Shown here: in pieces, positions 7,643 through 17,248 of the stretch
Layout: each line of letters starts with the position of its first letter
Numbering within the stretch: position 1 is the stretch's first letter
Assembly (NCBI RefSeq): GCF_030812785.1
Contig: NZ_JAUSTJ010000002.1
Coordinates: 992,001 to 1,056,000 of the forward strand
Reading direction: 5' to 3'
DNA from: Sphingomonas kyeonggiensis
GTDB taxonomy: Bacteria; Pseudomonadota; Alphaproteobacteria; Sphingomonadales; Sphingomonadaceae
Length of the DNA stretch: 64,000 nt
Made by a program: the position numbers and the translations under genes
The notes under the pieces: generated by a model
What the model saw: only the letters and a program-made list of their open reading frames with translations
The model's database searches: none
Told to the model about the DNA's origin: nothing

Positions 7643-9913
7643 TTGCGCTTTGACGACACTCTGGAGACCGTACTCGCGTCCGATCTGGGCACGCCGTACG
7701 GCGTCCAGTCGGCGTGGCGTCAGCTGGTCGACCTGATCGGCAGGCGCCGGGCGACGGCGGGTGCCCGGGCGATGGGGGTGCTCCGCTCGATTCGCGATTC
7801 GGTGCCTCTGGCGGTCCGCGCCGCCAGCGCCCGCGCGCTCGAATATGCCGATCCGCCGCCGCCGCTCGTCCGCCTGTTCGCGCTCGATGAGCTGCAGGTC
7901 GCGTTGCCCGTGCTGCGCAGCGCCCGGATGAACTCGGCCGAATGGATCCAGCTATTGCCCGAGCTGGCGCCCGCCGGCCGTGCAGTGCTGCGCAATCGCC
8001 GCGACCTGAGCCCGGTGGTGCGCCGCGCGCTGGAGAGCTTCGGACCGATTGATTTCGTCCTGCCCGACGAGACGGTGAAGGAGGTTCCCGTCGAAGTGGC
8101 GGCGCCTGGGTCCGAGGCAGCGATCGCCGAGCAAGCCGTCGAGGTGATGGCGATCGACTGGGCCGATGTCGTTGACGCGCATCCCGTCGAGCCGGTGCCG
8201 ACCGAGATCGAGGCGGTGGAGCCCGAGCCCGAACTGGCGCCCGAGCCGGTCGCCGAAGCGCCAGAGCGCGAGCTTGAACCGGTGCTGGCGGCCGAGGCCG
8301 AGGAAAAGCCCCTCATCTATTGGAGTGCTACGAACCCGCAGCCCTTGCCTGCGCGTGAGGCCAGCCTTTCCGCGCTGCTCGCCCGGCTGCCGGACCCCGC
8401 CTTGGCGGCCGAGATCGCGGGAGACGGCGCACTCAACGGCTTCGAGTCGGTAGATCCGGAACTTGCGGAGGCCCCCGAAGCGGTCGCCGAGCTGGAGATT
8501 GCGCTGGCTCCCGCAATTGTGCCGCACGGGGTTCCCGACATCGAGGATTTCTCCTTCGTCGCGCTCGCCGGCCTCGCGCCGTCGCTGAGTGCTGCGGCCG
8601 CGCAAGAGGGTGAGAGCCACCAGAATCCACTCCGCCCGGTCCAATCCGGGACAGACGAGTCAGCCTCCGTTGTCGAACCGATTGCACCGCCGGAGTCCGC
8701 GGCGCAGGGTCCGGCCATGGAGTATAGTGACAGCCTGGTCGCAGAAGCGCGGCAGATCGCGGCAGAAGCCGTGGGGGACGACGACGGCACCTTCGAGATC
8801 GCCGATGTCGTCGCGCGGATCGACGCGTTCTGGCGGCATCGCGAGGAAACCGGCCCGAAGGAGCCGGCGCCGCTGCGCCCGGCCGACGACTTCCGCTTCG
8901 AGACCGATGCCAAGGGCATGATCCGCTGGGTCGAGGGTGTCAGCCGCGCGCCGCTGGTCGGCGTGTCGCTAGACAGCCAGGCCGGCCCCGGCGCGCCGGA
9001 CAGCTCGCGTGTCGACGGTGTCGCGGCTGGCGCGTTCCGCCGCCGGGCCGGCTTCTCCAACGCCCGGCTTTCGGTGGAAGGCGAGTCGGATGCAGCGGGC
9101 GACTGGCTGATCTCCGCCATCCCGGTCTTCGATCCCGGCAATGGCCGTTTCACCGGCTATCGCGGCACCGCGCGCCGCCCGCGGGTCGACGAGCGCGCCG
9201 AGCCCGTGCGCATCGCCGCCGGCCCCGCGATGCCCGCGGATTCGCTCCGCCAGCTCGTCCATGAACTGCGCACGCCGACCAATGCGATCGCCGGCTTCGC
9301 CGAGATGATCGAGGCGCAGATGCTCGGTCCCGTGGGCGACGCTTATCGCGACCGTGCCCAGGTGATCCGTTCGCAGGCGCGCGAGCTGCTCGGCGCGATC
9401 GACGATCTCGATCTCGCCGCGCGGATCGACAGCGCCGCGCTTTCACTCGTCCCCGGCCAGATCGCCCTGCGCCCGGTGCTGGCCTCAATCGTCGATGACC
9501 TTGCGCCGCTCGCCGAGCTGCGCGGCTCGGTGATCGCGCTGCCGATCGCCGACCTGTCGGTCACCGGCGATCGTCGCGCGGTCGAGCGGCTGCTCGCGCG
9601 CCTGCTCGCCACGCTCGTCTCGGCCAGCGGGCAGGGTGAGCGGATCGGCGTGCACATGGCGCCCGAAGGCACCGACGTGGTGGCGATCACCATCGACCGG
9701 CCGCAGGCACTCGCCGACTACCCGGGCGATTCGGTGCTCGACATCGACGACGAGCGCGAGGATGCGACCCTGCTCGGCACCGGTTTCGCGCTGCGCCTCG
9801 CGCGCAATCTCTCCCGCGAGCTGGGCGGCGCGCTCGTCATCGGCCGGGAAAACTTGACTTTGCGGCTGCCGGCCGCCGTAAACGAGCAGGTGGGCCAGGC
9901 ACATCTGAGCTGA
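7643..9913 (+). CDS. Cytosolic sensor histidine kinase with long acidic linker
   Basis: About 756 residues. The N-terminal about 170 residues (LRFDDTLETVLASDLGTPYGVQSAWRQLVDLIGRRR...) form an uncharacterised helical domain. Next come about 300 residues rich in Ala, Pro, Glu and Val that look disordered, then a PAS-like part (FRFETDAKGMIRWVEGVSRAPLVGVSL). The kinase core carries the H-box LRQLVHELRTPTNAIAGFAEMI. Its ATP-binding part is eroded, with no clear N-box and a GTGFALRLARNLSRELGG segment as G2. No membrane helix is seen, so it should be cytoplasmic. I start at TTG 7643, after AAGGGTAGG, because the conserved-looking domain begins there; the frame stays open back to TTG 7535. No response regulator is adjacent. 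Confidence 0.8.
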   Translation: MRFDDTLETVLASDLGTPYGVQSAWRQLVDLIGRRRATAGARAMGVLRSIRDSVPLAVRAASARALEYADPPPPLVRLFALDELQVALPVLRSARMNSAEWIQLLPELAPAGRAVLRNRRDLSPVVRRALESFGPIDFVLPDETVKEVPVEVAAPGSEAAIAEQAVEVMAIDWADVVDAHPVEPVPTEIEAVEPEPELAPEPVAEAPERELEPVLAAEAEEKPLIYWSATNPQPLPAREASLSALLARLPDPALAAEIAGDGALNGFESVDPELAEAPEAVAELEIALAPAIVPHGVPDIEDFSFVALAGLAPSLSAAAAQEGESHQNPLRPVQSGTDESASVVEPIAPPESAAQGPAMEYSDSLVAEARQIAAEAVGDDDGTFEIADVVARIDAFWRHREETGPKEPAPLRPADDFRFETDAKGMIRWVEGVSRAPLVGVSLDSQAGPGAPDSSRVDGVAAGAFRRRAGFSNARLSVEGESDAAGDWLISAIPVFDPGNGRFTGYRGTARRPRVDERAEPVRIAAGPAMPADSLRQLVHELRTPTNAIAGFAEMIEAQMLGPVGDAYRDRAQVIRSQARELLGAIDDLDLAARIDSAALSLVPGQIALRPVLASIVDDLAPLAELRGSVIALPIADLSVTGDRRAVERLLARLLATLVSASGQGERIGVHMAPEGTDVVAITIDRPQALADYPGDSVLDIDDEREDATLLGTGFALRLARNLSRELGGALVIGRENLTLRLPAAVNEQVGQAHLS

Positions 9914-9914
9914 A

Positions 9915-10931
9915 GTGGGGGACGGGGCCTCAGGTCGCCGCGGTTATCGCGTGCCTGCGCCCGAGCCTGGCGCGCGCGTCGATTGGCCCGACGATTTCGG
10001 CACTCGCTTCACGATCTTCGTCGATACCGAGGAAGAGTTCGACTGGGGCGCGCCGCTCCGTGCCGATGCGGACGGCACGCGCCACATGGCCGCGCTGCCG
10101 CCGGTCCATGCGCGCTTCGCTGCGGCAGGCGCAGCGATCACCTATCTGGCGGACTATCCGATCGCGACATCGCCGCTCGCGGTGGAGGTGCTGCGCGAGG
10201 TGGTGAAGGACGGCCGCTCGGCGATCGGCACGCAGCTCCATCCCTGGGTCAACCCTCCGCATGTGGAGGAAGTGAACGGCTTCAACAGCTTCACCGGCAA
10301 CCTGCCGCTCGCGCTGCAGCGGGCCAAGCTCGCGGCGCTCACCGATGCGGTGACGCGGATCGCCGGCAAGCGGCCGCTGGTCTATCGTGCCGGGCGCTAT
10401 GGCATCGGGCTCGATACGCCGGCGTTGCTCGCCGAGCTCGGCTACCGGATCGATAGCTCGATGCGCTCGGCCTATGATTATTCGGGCGAGGGTGGGCCCG
10501 ATTTCTCGGCGGTACCCAGTCACGCCTTCCATCTGGGCGCGCTAGTCGAGCTGCCGTTCACCACCGTGTTTACCGGCCGTTTGCGCAGGGGCGGGGCGGG
10601 GCTGCACCGGAGCCTGGGCCGGCTACCCAAGGGTATCGGCATCGCCGCGCGCCTCAAGCTGCTCTCCCGGGTCGCATTGACGCCCGAAGACATGCCATTG
10701 CACGAAGCGCAGGAGGCAATCCGTATCGCGGCAGGCGAGGGCCTGCGCCTGCTCAACTTTGCCTTCCACTCGCCTTCGGTCGAGCCTGGCCACACGCCCT
10801 ATGTCCGCACCGCGGCAGATCTCGCTGCGTTCCTGCACTGGTGGGACGAGGTGCTCCTGCTGCTCGACAAGCTCGGCGTGCGCTCTGCATCTGTGGATGA
10901 GATCGTCGCAGCGACTTGCGGGCTAGCCTGA
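9915..10931 (+). CDS. Polysaccharide deacetylase family protein
   Basis: A 338-residue NodB-fold protein. FTIFVDTEEEFDW (about residues 32-44) is the metal-binding aspartate motif, GTQLHPWVNPPH (about residues 105-116) supplies the histidines, and VYRAGRYGIG (about residues 154-163) is the usual Arg motif. Downstream NFAFHSPSVEPGHTPYV fits the last conserved histidine. There is no signal peptide, so it probably acts in the cytoplasm on a sugar or lipid-linked intermediate. The GTG start is 1 bp after the histidine kinase stop codon, so the two are likely co-transcribed. Substrate is unknown. Confidence 0.8.
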   Translation: MGDGASGRRGYRVPAPEPGARVDWPDDFGTRFTIFVDTEEEFDWGAPLRADADGTRHMAALPPVHARFAAAGAAITYLADYPIATSPLAVEVLREVVKDGRSAIGTQLHPWVNPPHVEEVNGFNSFTGNLPLALQRAKLAALTDAVTRIAGKRPLVYRAGRYGIGLDTPALLAELGYRIDSSMRSAYDYSGEGGPDFSAVPSHAFHLGALVELPFTTVFTGRLRRGGAGLHRSLGRLPKGIGIAARLKLLSRVALTPEDMPLHEAQEAIRIAAGEGLRLLNFAFHSPSVEPGHTPYVRTAADLAAFLHWWDEVLLLLDKLGVRSASVDEIVAATCGLA

Positions 10932-10961
10932 CCTTCCGCTAGTGCGGGCCTGACTGCTGGG

Positions 10962-11038
10962 GGGCCTGTAGCTCAATTGGTTAGAGCTGGCCGCTCATAA
11001 CGGCTAGGTTGCGGGTTCAAGTCCTGCCGGGCCCACCA
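10962..11038 (+). tRNA. tRNA-Ile2 (CAU anticodon, lysidine type)
   Basis: A 77-nt cloverleaf with acceptor stem GGGCCTG/CGGGCCC, D-loop AGCTCAATTGGTTAGAGC, anticodon stem-loop GCCGCTCATAACGGC, T-loop GGGTTCAAGTCC and an encoded CCA end. Anticodon CAT would be Met or Ile2. The CTCATAA anticodon loop resembles E. coli ileX-type tRNA more than elongator tRNA-Met, so Ile2 modified by TilS is preferred. Confidence 0.9.
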
Positions 11039-11404
11039 GCGGTATCTTTGCGCCTGCTGGCGTCTGGGCCGCGACTTCGCGCCGATTTCGATCGTACCCG
11101 GGTTCGCGCGATGCGCGCCGTTCGTATGGCTGCTGCCTTCGATATATTCGCCGATCGTCACAGCCGCGTAATATCTCTTCCCCACCCGACCCCGCGAAAG
11201 AAAAGTTTCAAGTCGAGACGCGTCAGGGCCGTCGTCAGGCTTGGAGGAGCGGAGAGGGAGGCGTGAAGGAGCCGACGGGTTCCTGAGCGCCGACAAGAAT
11301 GGAGTTTGAACAACGTCGCCATCCCGGTCTCTCGAAGGCCGGGAAACGCTGGCGCTCGTCCGCAGGACATGCGGCGGGAGGCACATATCCAGAGGGGGAT
11401 AGAT
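11039..11404. other. Long leader/intergenic region before the TonB receptor
   Basis: A 366-bp region with no supported gene. Overlapping frames here lack ribosome sites and read like antisense noise. The receptor's ribosome-binding site (AGAGGGGGAT) is at its right end. I looked for a PHO box because of the downstream genes and saw no convincing pair of TGTCA half-sites. CGTCAG occurs twice at a 12-bp pitch near 11220-11238, which is weak. Confidence 0.4.
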
Positions 11405-14155
11405 ATGCATACCAAATCCAGTCATCGTACCCATGCCGCACAGCTTCTGCTGGGTGCGGCGTTCGCGGCGCTCTGCGTCGCCCCGGCCGCCGCGCAGACC
11501 GCGCCGGCGTCGGAGCCGGCCGCCGAGGAAGACGGCGCGATCGTCGTCTCCGGCTATCGCCGCAGCCTCGAAGACGCGATCGACATGAAGCGCAACACGA
11601 TCGGCTTCTCGGATTCGATCGTCGCCACCGACATCGCCGACTTCCCCGAGCAGAACCTGTCCGAAGCGCTGCAGCGCGTGCCGGGCGTGACGATCGAGCG
11701 CGAAAAGGGCCTCGGCACCCGCGTCAACGTGCGCGGCCTGCCGACCGAGTTCACCTTCGTCTCGATCAACAAGCTCGCCACCGCTTCGGGCTCGGGCGGC
11801 CGTGACGTCGAGTTCGACATCTTCGCGTCCGAACTGATCCAGTCGGTCACTGTCCAGAAGTCGCCGACCGCGGCCGACGAGGAGGGCGGCATCGCCGGCT
11901 CGGTGCTGATCCGCACCGCGCGCCCGTTCGACAATCCCGGCCTGCGCCTGGTTGGCAGCGCGGAGGGTGCCTACAACTCGATCTCCGAGAAGGTCGACCC
12001 GAGCTTCTCGTTCCTCGCCAGCAAGACCTTCGGCGATTTCGGCGCGCTGATCTCGGTCGCCAAGCAGCAGCGCACCAACCGCACCGATTCCAATTCCGGC
12101 ATCAACTTCCGTCCGATCGCGCGCTGGACCGACCGTACCGGCACGGCCTATCGCAACCAGGCGATCGCGGTGCTCCAGCGCGATGCCGGCATCACCTTCA
12201 CCGACGCGATGAAGAACAAGATCGTCTTCCTCGATAAGGTGGGCGACCGCGTCTATCAGAACGACCAGGACCGGCTCGGCATCTCGGGCTCGCTCCAGTA
12301 CAAGCCGGGCGACAATTTCAACCTCGCCCTCGACGCGTTCATCGGCTCGTACGACACGACTGAGGACGAATATGACGCGGCGGGCTATTCGGCATCGAGC
12401 AACTCGACGCTGGAGACGATCCACGACTTCGACGCGAAGACGCTGTCCGACTCCGGCATCGTCGTGCTGCGCGACGTGTCCTACACCAACACCCAGCACG
12501 AATTCCTGAGCAAGCAGTACCTGACCGACACCGACTATCGCCAGTTCAGCGGTGAGATGAACTGGAAGGTCGGCAACCTGACGGTCAACGCGCTGGGCGG
12601 CTATTCGGGCGCCAAGCGGGTGCTCGACTATGCCAACCTCAAGCACGTCGCCTATGCGCCGTCGCGGACCCGCTATACCGAGACCGGCGGCGAGACGATC
12701 CCGAGCGCCAACCCCAATACGATCGACATGTACAATGCGCCGAGCAAGTACCTGTTCGAGGCCTATGAGACGACGCGCGAGGAGATCCAGGACGACAAAT
12801 ATGCCGGCCAGATCGACTTGAGCTGGGACTTCGGCTCGTCGGTGTTCAAGCGCCTCAACTGGGGCGGTCGTTACACCAGCAAGACCAATGAGCGTCAGTA
12901 TGGCGAGGAGAAGATCCAGGGCCCGACGCGCGGCAGCACCGCCTATGTCAACGTCCGCAAGCTCGGCGACAGCCCGCTGACCAACGTGACCGACATCGTG
13001 GGGGGCAAGGACTATCAGGCGCGCAACCTGAGCTGGTCGCAGATCTCGAACGACTATGCCCGCAGCTTCTTCCGCCCGGCCGGCTTCGTGACGCCGTACC
13101 AGAACGCCAACTACTACAAGGTCAAGGAAGACACGGTCGCGGGCTATGCGATGCTCGACCTCGAGTTCGACGTTTCCTTCCCGATCTTCGTGAACCTGGG
13201 CGGCCGCTACCTGCGCACCTCGATCACCTCGGAAGGGTTCCACCAGATCCAGAACCCGAACGGCACCACCGGGCTCACCGGCACGCCGATTTCGAGCACG
13301 GGCCGCTACGAGAAGTTCCTGCCCTCGTTCAACGCGCATGCCGAGCTGACCAGCAGCCTGTACCTGCGCGCCGCCGCCTCGAAGACGCTGATCCGGCCGG
13401 CGCTCACCGACCTGGCGTACAAGCGCACCGCGAGCTTCAGCAGCTTCCGCTACACCGACGGCAATCCGGGCCTGAAGCCGACGCTTGCCGATCAGTGGGA
13501 AGTCGGCGTCGAAAAGTATCTCGGCAATGACGGCGGCATCCTGGCGGCGTCCTATTTCTGGAAGAAGATCAAGGGCGTGGTCCAGAGCCGGCTGACGGGC
13601 GAAGTGCCCAATGTCACGGTGTACAACGCCAATGGCACGATCAACGGCGTCTATGATTTCGACGTCTACCAGCCGGTCAATGCCGAGGGTTCGTACGACG
13701 TCAGCGGCGTCGAGCTCAACGCGGTGATCCCGTTCGGCATGTTCGCGAAATGGGCGGACGGCTTCGGCATCAATGCCAACGCCACCTTCCTCAACAGCTC
13801 GCTGACCGGCCAGTCAGACCTTGGTGTGCCGACCTCGCCGATCGGGCTGGCCGACAGGACGTACAACGCGACGGTGTTCTACGATAAGGGCCCGATCTCG
13901 CTGCGCGTGTCGTACAACCGCAAGGGCGCCTATGTGGAGCGGATCGAGCGGAACATGTATCCGGTCTATCGCAACGCCTATGGCCAGTTCGACTTCGCGG
14001 CCAGCTACCAGCTGACCCGCAACTTCCGGGTCGAGCTGCAGGGCATCAACGTGGGGAACGCGAAGACCACGGGCTACACGATGGATCCGTCCTTCCCAAC
14101 CACCTACGAATTCTCGGGAAGCCGCATCACGCTGGGCGTTCGCGCCCAGTTCTAA
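11405..14155 (+). CDS. TonB-dependent receptor
   Basis: A 916-residue outer-membrane receptor. A signal peptide (MHTKSSHRTHAAQLLLGAAFAALCVAPAAAQ) is followed by a plug domain with IVVSGYRRSLEDAID, FPEQNLSEALQRVPGVTIER and VNVRGLPTEFTFV. A 22-strand barrel of alternating aromatic and polar segments ends in the canonical terminal Phe (RITLGVRAQF). ATG 11405 with AGAGGGGGAT just upstream is chosen over the longer open frame because it gives a proper signal peptide. The next two genes encode a secreted phosphodiesterase and an alkaline phosphatase, so the ligand may be a phosphorylated compound or the products of those enzymes. Energy comes from TonB-ExbBD encoded elsewhere. Confidence 0.95.
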   Translation: MHTKSSHRTHAAQLLLGAAFAALCVAPAAAQTAPASEPAAEEDGAIVVSGYRRSLEDAIDMKRNTIGFSDSIVATDIADFPEQNLSEALQRVPGVTIEREKGLGTRVNVRGLPTEFTFVSINKLATASGSGGRDVEFDIFASELIQSVTVQKSPTAADEEGGIAGSVLIRTARPFDNPGLRLVGSAEGAYNSISEKVDPSFSFLASKTFGDFGALISVAKQQRTNRTDSNSGINFRPIARWTDRTGTAYRNQAIAVLQRDAGITFTDAMKNKIVFLDKVGDRVYQNDQDRLGISGSLQYKPGDNFNLALDAFIGSYDTTEDEYDAAGYSASSNSTLETIHDFDAKTLSDSGIVVLRDVSYTNTQHEFLSKQYLTDTDYRQFSGEMNWKVGNLTVNALGGYSGAKRVLDYANLKHVAYAPSRTRYTETGGETIPSANPNTIDMYNAPSKYLFEAYETTREEIQDDKYAGQIDLSWDFGSSVFKRLNWGGRYTSKTNERQYGEEKIQGPTRGSTAYVNVRKLGDSPLTNVTDIVGGKDYQARNLSWSQISNDYARSFFRPAGFVTPYQNANYYKVKEDTVAGYAMLDLEFDVSFPIFVNLGGRYLRTSITSEGFHQIQNPNGTTGLTGTPISSTGRYEKFLPSFNAHAELTSSLYLRAAASKTLIRPALTDLAYKRTASFSSFRYTDGNPGLKPTLADQWEVGVEKYLGNDGGILAASYFWKKIKGVVQSRLTGEVPNVTVYNANGTINGVYDFDVYQPVNAEGSYDVSGVELNAVIPFGMFAKWADGFGINANATFLNSSLTGQSDLGVPTSPIGLADRTYNATVFYDKGPISLRVSYNRKGAYVERIERNMYPVYRNAYGQFDFAASYQLTRNFRVELQGINVGNAKTTGYTMDPSFPTTYEFSGSRITLGVRAQF

Positions 14156-14217
14156 ATCTCTGACCGGGCCGGCATGCCATGCGGTGTGCCGGCCCACCCT
14201 GTTGCTGGAGTAACGCA

Positions 14218-15255
14218 ATGTTCTGGCTGTTCGCCCCGCTTGCCCTTGCTGCTGCCGATACGCCGGTGCGGATCAACGACCTGGTGATGCTGGGCACGCA
14301 CAACAGCTACAAGCTGGCGATGCCGGCGGAGCGCATGAAGCAGCTGCGCGCATTCGATGCGAACAGCGCCGACGCGCTCGACTATTCCCATCGCCCGCTG
14401 GTCGAGCAGCTCGATGCCGGCGCGCGCCAGCTCGAGCTCGACATCTGGTACGATCCCAGGGGCGGGCTCTATGCCGATGGTTCGACCGACCCGGCGATGC
14501 AGCGCCCGGGCTTCAAGGTCCAGCACATGGCGGGGTTCGACAACCGGTCGAGCTGCCTGACCCTGGTCCAGTGCCTGACGATCATCCGCAGCTGGTCCGA
14601 CGCCCATCCGGGCCATGTCCCGATCCTGCTGATGTTCAACACCAACGACAATGGCCGCTTCATCAAGGGCGAGCCCTATAGCGAAGCCGCCTATGACGCG
14701 CTCGATGCCGCGGTGCGCTCGGTGCTGTCGCCGAAGAAGCTGATCGTGCCTGATGAGGTGCAAGGCAGATATCCGACGCTGCGTGACGCGGTACTCGCCA
14801 ACAACTGGCCGACGCTCAAGGCATCGCGCGGCAAGTTCCTGTTCGCGCTCGACGAGACCCCGGCCAAGGTCGCGCTCTATCGCGGTGCACGCAAATCGCT
14901 GGAGGGGCGGGTGTTCTTCGTGAACACCGACGAGGCCTCACCCGCAGCCGCATATATGACGATCAACGAGCCGGTGCGCGACGCCGGACGGATCGCCAGT
15001 GCGGTGAAGGCCAATTTCCTAATCCGCACCCGCGCCGACGCCAATACGCGCGAGGCCCGCGTCAACGATATCGCCCCGCGCGACGCCGCCTTCCGCAGCG
15101 GCGCGCAATATATCTCGACCGACTATCTCTGGCCCGATCCGCGCTTCGCCGGCGGCTACCGGGTGACGATGCCCGGTGGCGCGATTGCGCTGTGCAACCC
15201 GGTGCGCCGCCCGCAGGGATGCGGCGCGCCGATCACCGAACCCAAGACCCGCTGA
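14218..15255 (+). CDS. Secreted PI-PLC-like phosphodiesterase (Ca2+-dependent PLC-C1 type)
   Basis: A 345-residue protein with a short signal peptide (MFWLFAPLALAAA). The catalytic core fits the phosphatidylinositol-specific phospholipase C TIM-barrel, bacterial PLC-C1 subgroup. GTHNSYKLAMP carries the first catalytic His. LVEQLDAGARQLELDIWYD holds the metal-binding Glu/Asp. VQHMAGFDNRSSCLTL carries the second His. It should cleave a glycerophospholipid or inositol phosphodiester outside the cytoplasm. ATG 14218 follows GGAG at 8 nt and is preferred over ATG 14179. It lies 62 bp after the TonB receptor and 18 bp before the alkaline phosphatase, forming a likely organophosphate-scavenging operon. 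Confidence 0.85.
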   Translation: MFWLFAPLALAAADTPVRINDLVMLGTHNSYKLAMPAERMKQLRAFDANSADALDYSHRPLVEQLDAGARQLELDIWYDPRGGLYADGSTDPAMQRPGFKVQHMAGFDNRSSCLTLVQCLTIIRSWSDAHPGHVPILLMFNTNDNGRFIKGEPYSEAAYDALDAAVRSVLSPKKLIVPDEVQGRYPTLRDAVLANNWPTLKASRGKFLFALDETPAKVALYRGARKSLEGRVFFVNTDEASPAAAYMTINEPVRDAGRIASAVKANFLIRTRADANTREARVNDIAPRDAAFRSGAQYISTDYLWPDPRFAGGYRVTMPGGAIALCNPVRRPQGCGAPITEPKTR

Positions 15256-15273
15256 CCTTCCCGGAGTATTGCC

Positions 15274-16680
15274 ATGATCTCGCGTATCGCCCTCGTCGCG
15301 CTTCTCGCGCTCGCCAGCCAGCCCGCCTTTGCCCAGAAAGCCGCGCCCGACCTGTCGCGTGCCGCGCGTGGTGACGTGCGCGAACCGGGCGGCGCGCGCC
15401 GCCTGCCGGGCGACATGCAGGCACTCTATGCGAAGCTGAGCAAGCAGGGCGATGTCCGCAACGTCATCCTGCTGATCGGCGACGGCATGGGCGATTCCGA
15501 GATCACCCTGGCGCGCAACTATGCCGAGGGGGCCGGCGGCTATTTCAAGGGCATCGATGCGCTGCCCTTCACCGGCCAGTACACCCATTATTCGCTCGAT
15601 CGCGAGACCGGCACGCCGAACTACGTCACCGACAGCGCTGCCTCGGCCACGGCATGGGCATCGGGCGTGAAGAGCTATAACGGCGCGATTGGCGTCGATG
15701 TGAACGGCAAGGCGCAGCGGACCCTGCTCGAATATGCCAAGGCCGCCGGGCTCGCCACGGGCGATGTCTCGACCGCCGAGATCCAGGACGCCACTCCGGG
15801 CGCGCAGATCGCCCATGTCGCCTTCCGCAGCTGCTACGCGCCGGTGGCGACGCTCAAGACCTGCCCGCAGAACGCGCTGGAGAATGGCGGCGCCGGATCG
15901 ATCACCGAGCAGCTGCTCGATGTCCGCGCCGATCTGGTGCTGGGCGGCGGCGCGAGGAGCTTCGCCGAGGCGGCGAACGCCGGCAAGTGGAAGGGCAAGA
16001 CGCTGGAGCAGCAGGCCCAGGCACGCGGCTATCGCATCGTGCGCAACGCCTCCGAGCTCGACGCAGTCACCCGCGCCGACGACAGGCAGCCGCTGATCGG
16101 CCTGTTCGCCGAGGGCAACATGCCGGTACGCTGGGTAGGGCCCAAGGCGAGCTTCCACGGCAATATCGACAAGCCGGCGATCACCTGCCAGCCCAATGCC
16201 GCGCGCGATGCCGGCATCCCGACGCTCGCGGGGATGACGCGCAAGGCGATCTCGCTCCTCAAGGGCAATCGCAAGGGCTTCTTCCTCCAGGTCGAGGGCG
16301 CGTCGATCGACAAGGAGGACCATGCCGCCAATCCGTGCGGCCAGATCGGCGAGACGGTGGATCTCGACGAGGCGGTGCAGGTCGCGCTCGAATTCGCCCG
16401 CAAGGATGGCCACACGCTGGTGATCGTCACCGCCGACCATGCCCATACCAGCCAGATCGTTGGCAACGGCACCAAGGCCCCTGGCCTGACCGCCGCGCTC
16501 AACACGCGCGAGGGCGGGGTGATGACGGTCAATTACGGCACCGCCGAGGAGGGCTCACAGGGCCATACTGGCACCCAGCTGCGCATCGCCGCTTTTGGTC
16601 CGCGGGCGGTGAACGTCAGCGGCCTGCTCGACCAGACCGACCTGCACTACATCATCCGGGACGCGCTCGGCCTCAAGTGA
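15274..16680 (+). CDS. phoA: Alkaline phosphatase (PhoA family)
   Basis: A 468-residue periplasmic phosphomonoesterase with signal peptide [33 protein letters not shown] carries the metal-binding Asp. [15 protein letters not shown] has the nucleophilic Ser in the DSA motif. [16 protein letters not shown] provides the Glu/Asp/His metal ligands. [10 protein letters not shown] holds the zinc-binding Asp-His, and [12 protein letters not shown] the last His. It would release phosphate from the monoesters produced by the phosphodiesterase encoded 18 bp upstream. Export to the periplasm and disulfide formation are expected. Low-phosphate control is likely from function, but no PHO box was identified. 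Confidence 0.95.
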   Translation: MISRIALVALLALASQPAFAQKAAPDLSRAARGDVREPGGARRLPGDMQALYAKLSKQGDVRNVILLIGDGMGDSEITLARNYAEGAGGYFKGIDALPFTGQYTHYSLDRETGTPNYVTDSAASATAWASGVKSYNGAIGVDVNGKAQRTLLEYAKAAGLATGDVSTAEIQDATPGAQIAHVAFRSCYAPVATLKTCPQNALENGGAGSITEQLLDVRADLVLGGGARSFAEAANAGKWKGKTLEQQAQARGYRIVRNASELDAVTRADDRQPLIGLFAEGNMPVRWVGPKASFHGNIDKPAITCQPNAARDAGIPTLAGMTRKAISLLKGNRKGFFLQVEGASIDKEDHAANPCGQIGETVDLDEAVQVALEFARKDGHTLVIVTADHAHTSQIVGNGTKAPGLTAALNTREGGVMTVNYGTAEEGSQGHTGTQLRIAAFGPRAVNVSGLLDQTDLHYIIRDALGLK

Positions 16681-16690
16681 ACCGGGGGAG

Positions 16691-16714
16691 GGGGCCTGGC
16701 CGGGCGCCGGCCCC
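16691..16714 (+). terminator. GC hairpin after phoA
   Basis: GGGGCC and GGCCCC pair around a GC-rich loop 11 bp after the phoA stop, followed by TCTTGTGT. Probable but imperfect rho-independent terminator. Confidence 0.5.
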
Positions 16715-16757
16715 TCTTGTGTCCCGACTATCTTGCGACTAGGGCCGCAGTCCGCGT

Positions 16758-16837
<80 letters not shown>

Positions 16838-16884
16838 CAATAAAATGCTGTAAAATCAGTTACTTAGCGCCAAAACCGCGCTCG

Positions 16885-16918
16885 AAAATATACAGTAAAA
16901 TATACAGGAAATATACAG
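16885..16918 (+). repeat. Three AAAATATACAG repeats near attL (probable integrase arm sites)
   Basis: AAAATATACAG occurs at 16885-16895 and 16897-16907, and GAAATATACAG at 16908-16918, at a pitch of 12 then 11-12 bp. Two further copies with the same pitch lie near attR at 32206-32228. Same-orientation repeats inside both att cores are typical of integrase arm-type binding sites. Confidence 0.75.
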
Positions 16919-16928
16919 CGCGCGCCGA

Positions 16929-17150
16929 TCAGAACGGCAGCGCCGGCGCGCTCGACTCCACCAGCTCCGGGTAAGCCATCGTCATCTCGGCGGCGATCAT
17001 CTCGCCGAGCGCGGCGGCAGCGTCGTCGCGGGCATCGGAGTCGGCAAGCTCGACTAGGGTGCGCGGCGGCACCCGCCGAAGCCATGACGCGATTGAGCGC
17101 GCGAGCTGGGTGTCGGGAACGGGCGGCATGGGTTCGGCGAGTCTGGGCAT
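16929..17150 (-). CDS. Hypothetical small acidic protein of the mobile element
   Basis: A 73-residue protein, the first gene inside the left end of the element. The sequence (RSIASWLRRVPPRTLVELADSD, then DDAAAALGEMIAAEMTMAYPEL) suggests two or three amphipathic helices with acidic surface and no membrane segment or Cys. No family is recognised. It is read towards attL and lies next to the arm-type repeats, a place where excisionase-like genes sometimes sit, but it has no visible helix-turn-helix and I do not assign that role. Codon use fits the high-GC host. Confidence 0.55.
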   Translation of the reverse strand: MPRLAEPMPPVPDTQLARSIASWLRRVPPRTLVELADSDARDDAAAALGEMIAAEMTMAYPELVESSAPALPF

Positions 17151-17248
17151 GTCGCAATGAGAACATTTATAGAACGGAAGTGCAAGCTCGGCGCGAGCAT
17201 TTCGGTGAAATCGCTGGACGGTCGCGATTATCGACGCATACTTCCGTG

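Noticed and set aside
11039-11404. PHO box upstream of the TonB receptor
   Set aside because: No pair of TGTCA-type half-sites at the expected 11-bp pitch was found by eye.
10973-13339. Minus-strand open frame of 788 codons over the TonB receptor
   Set aside because: Antisense shadow that even crosses a tRNA gene.
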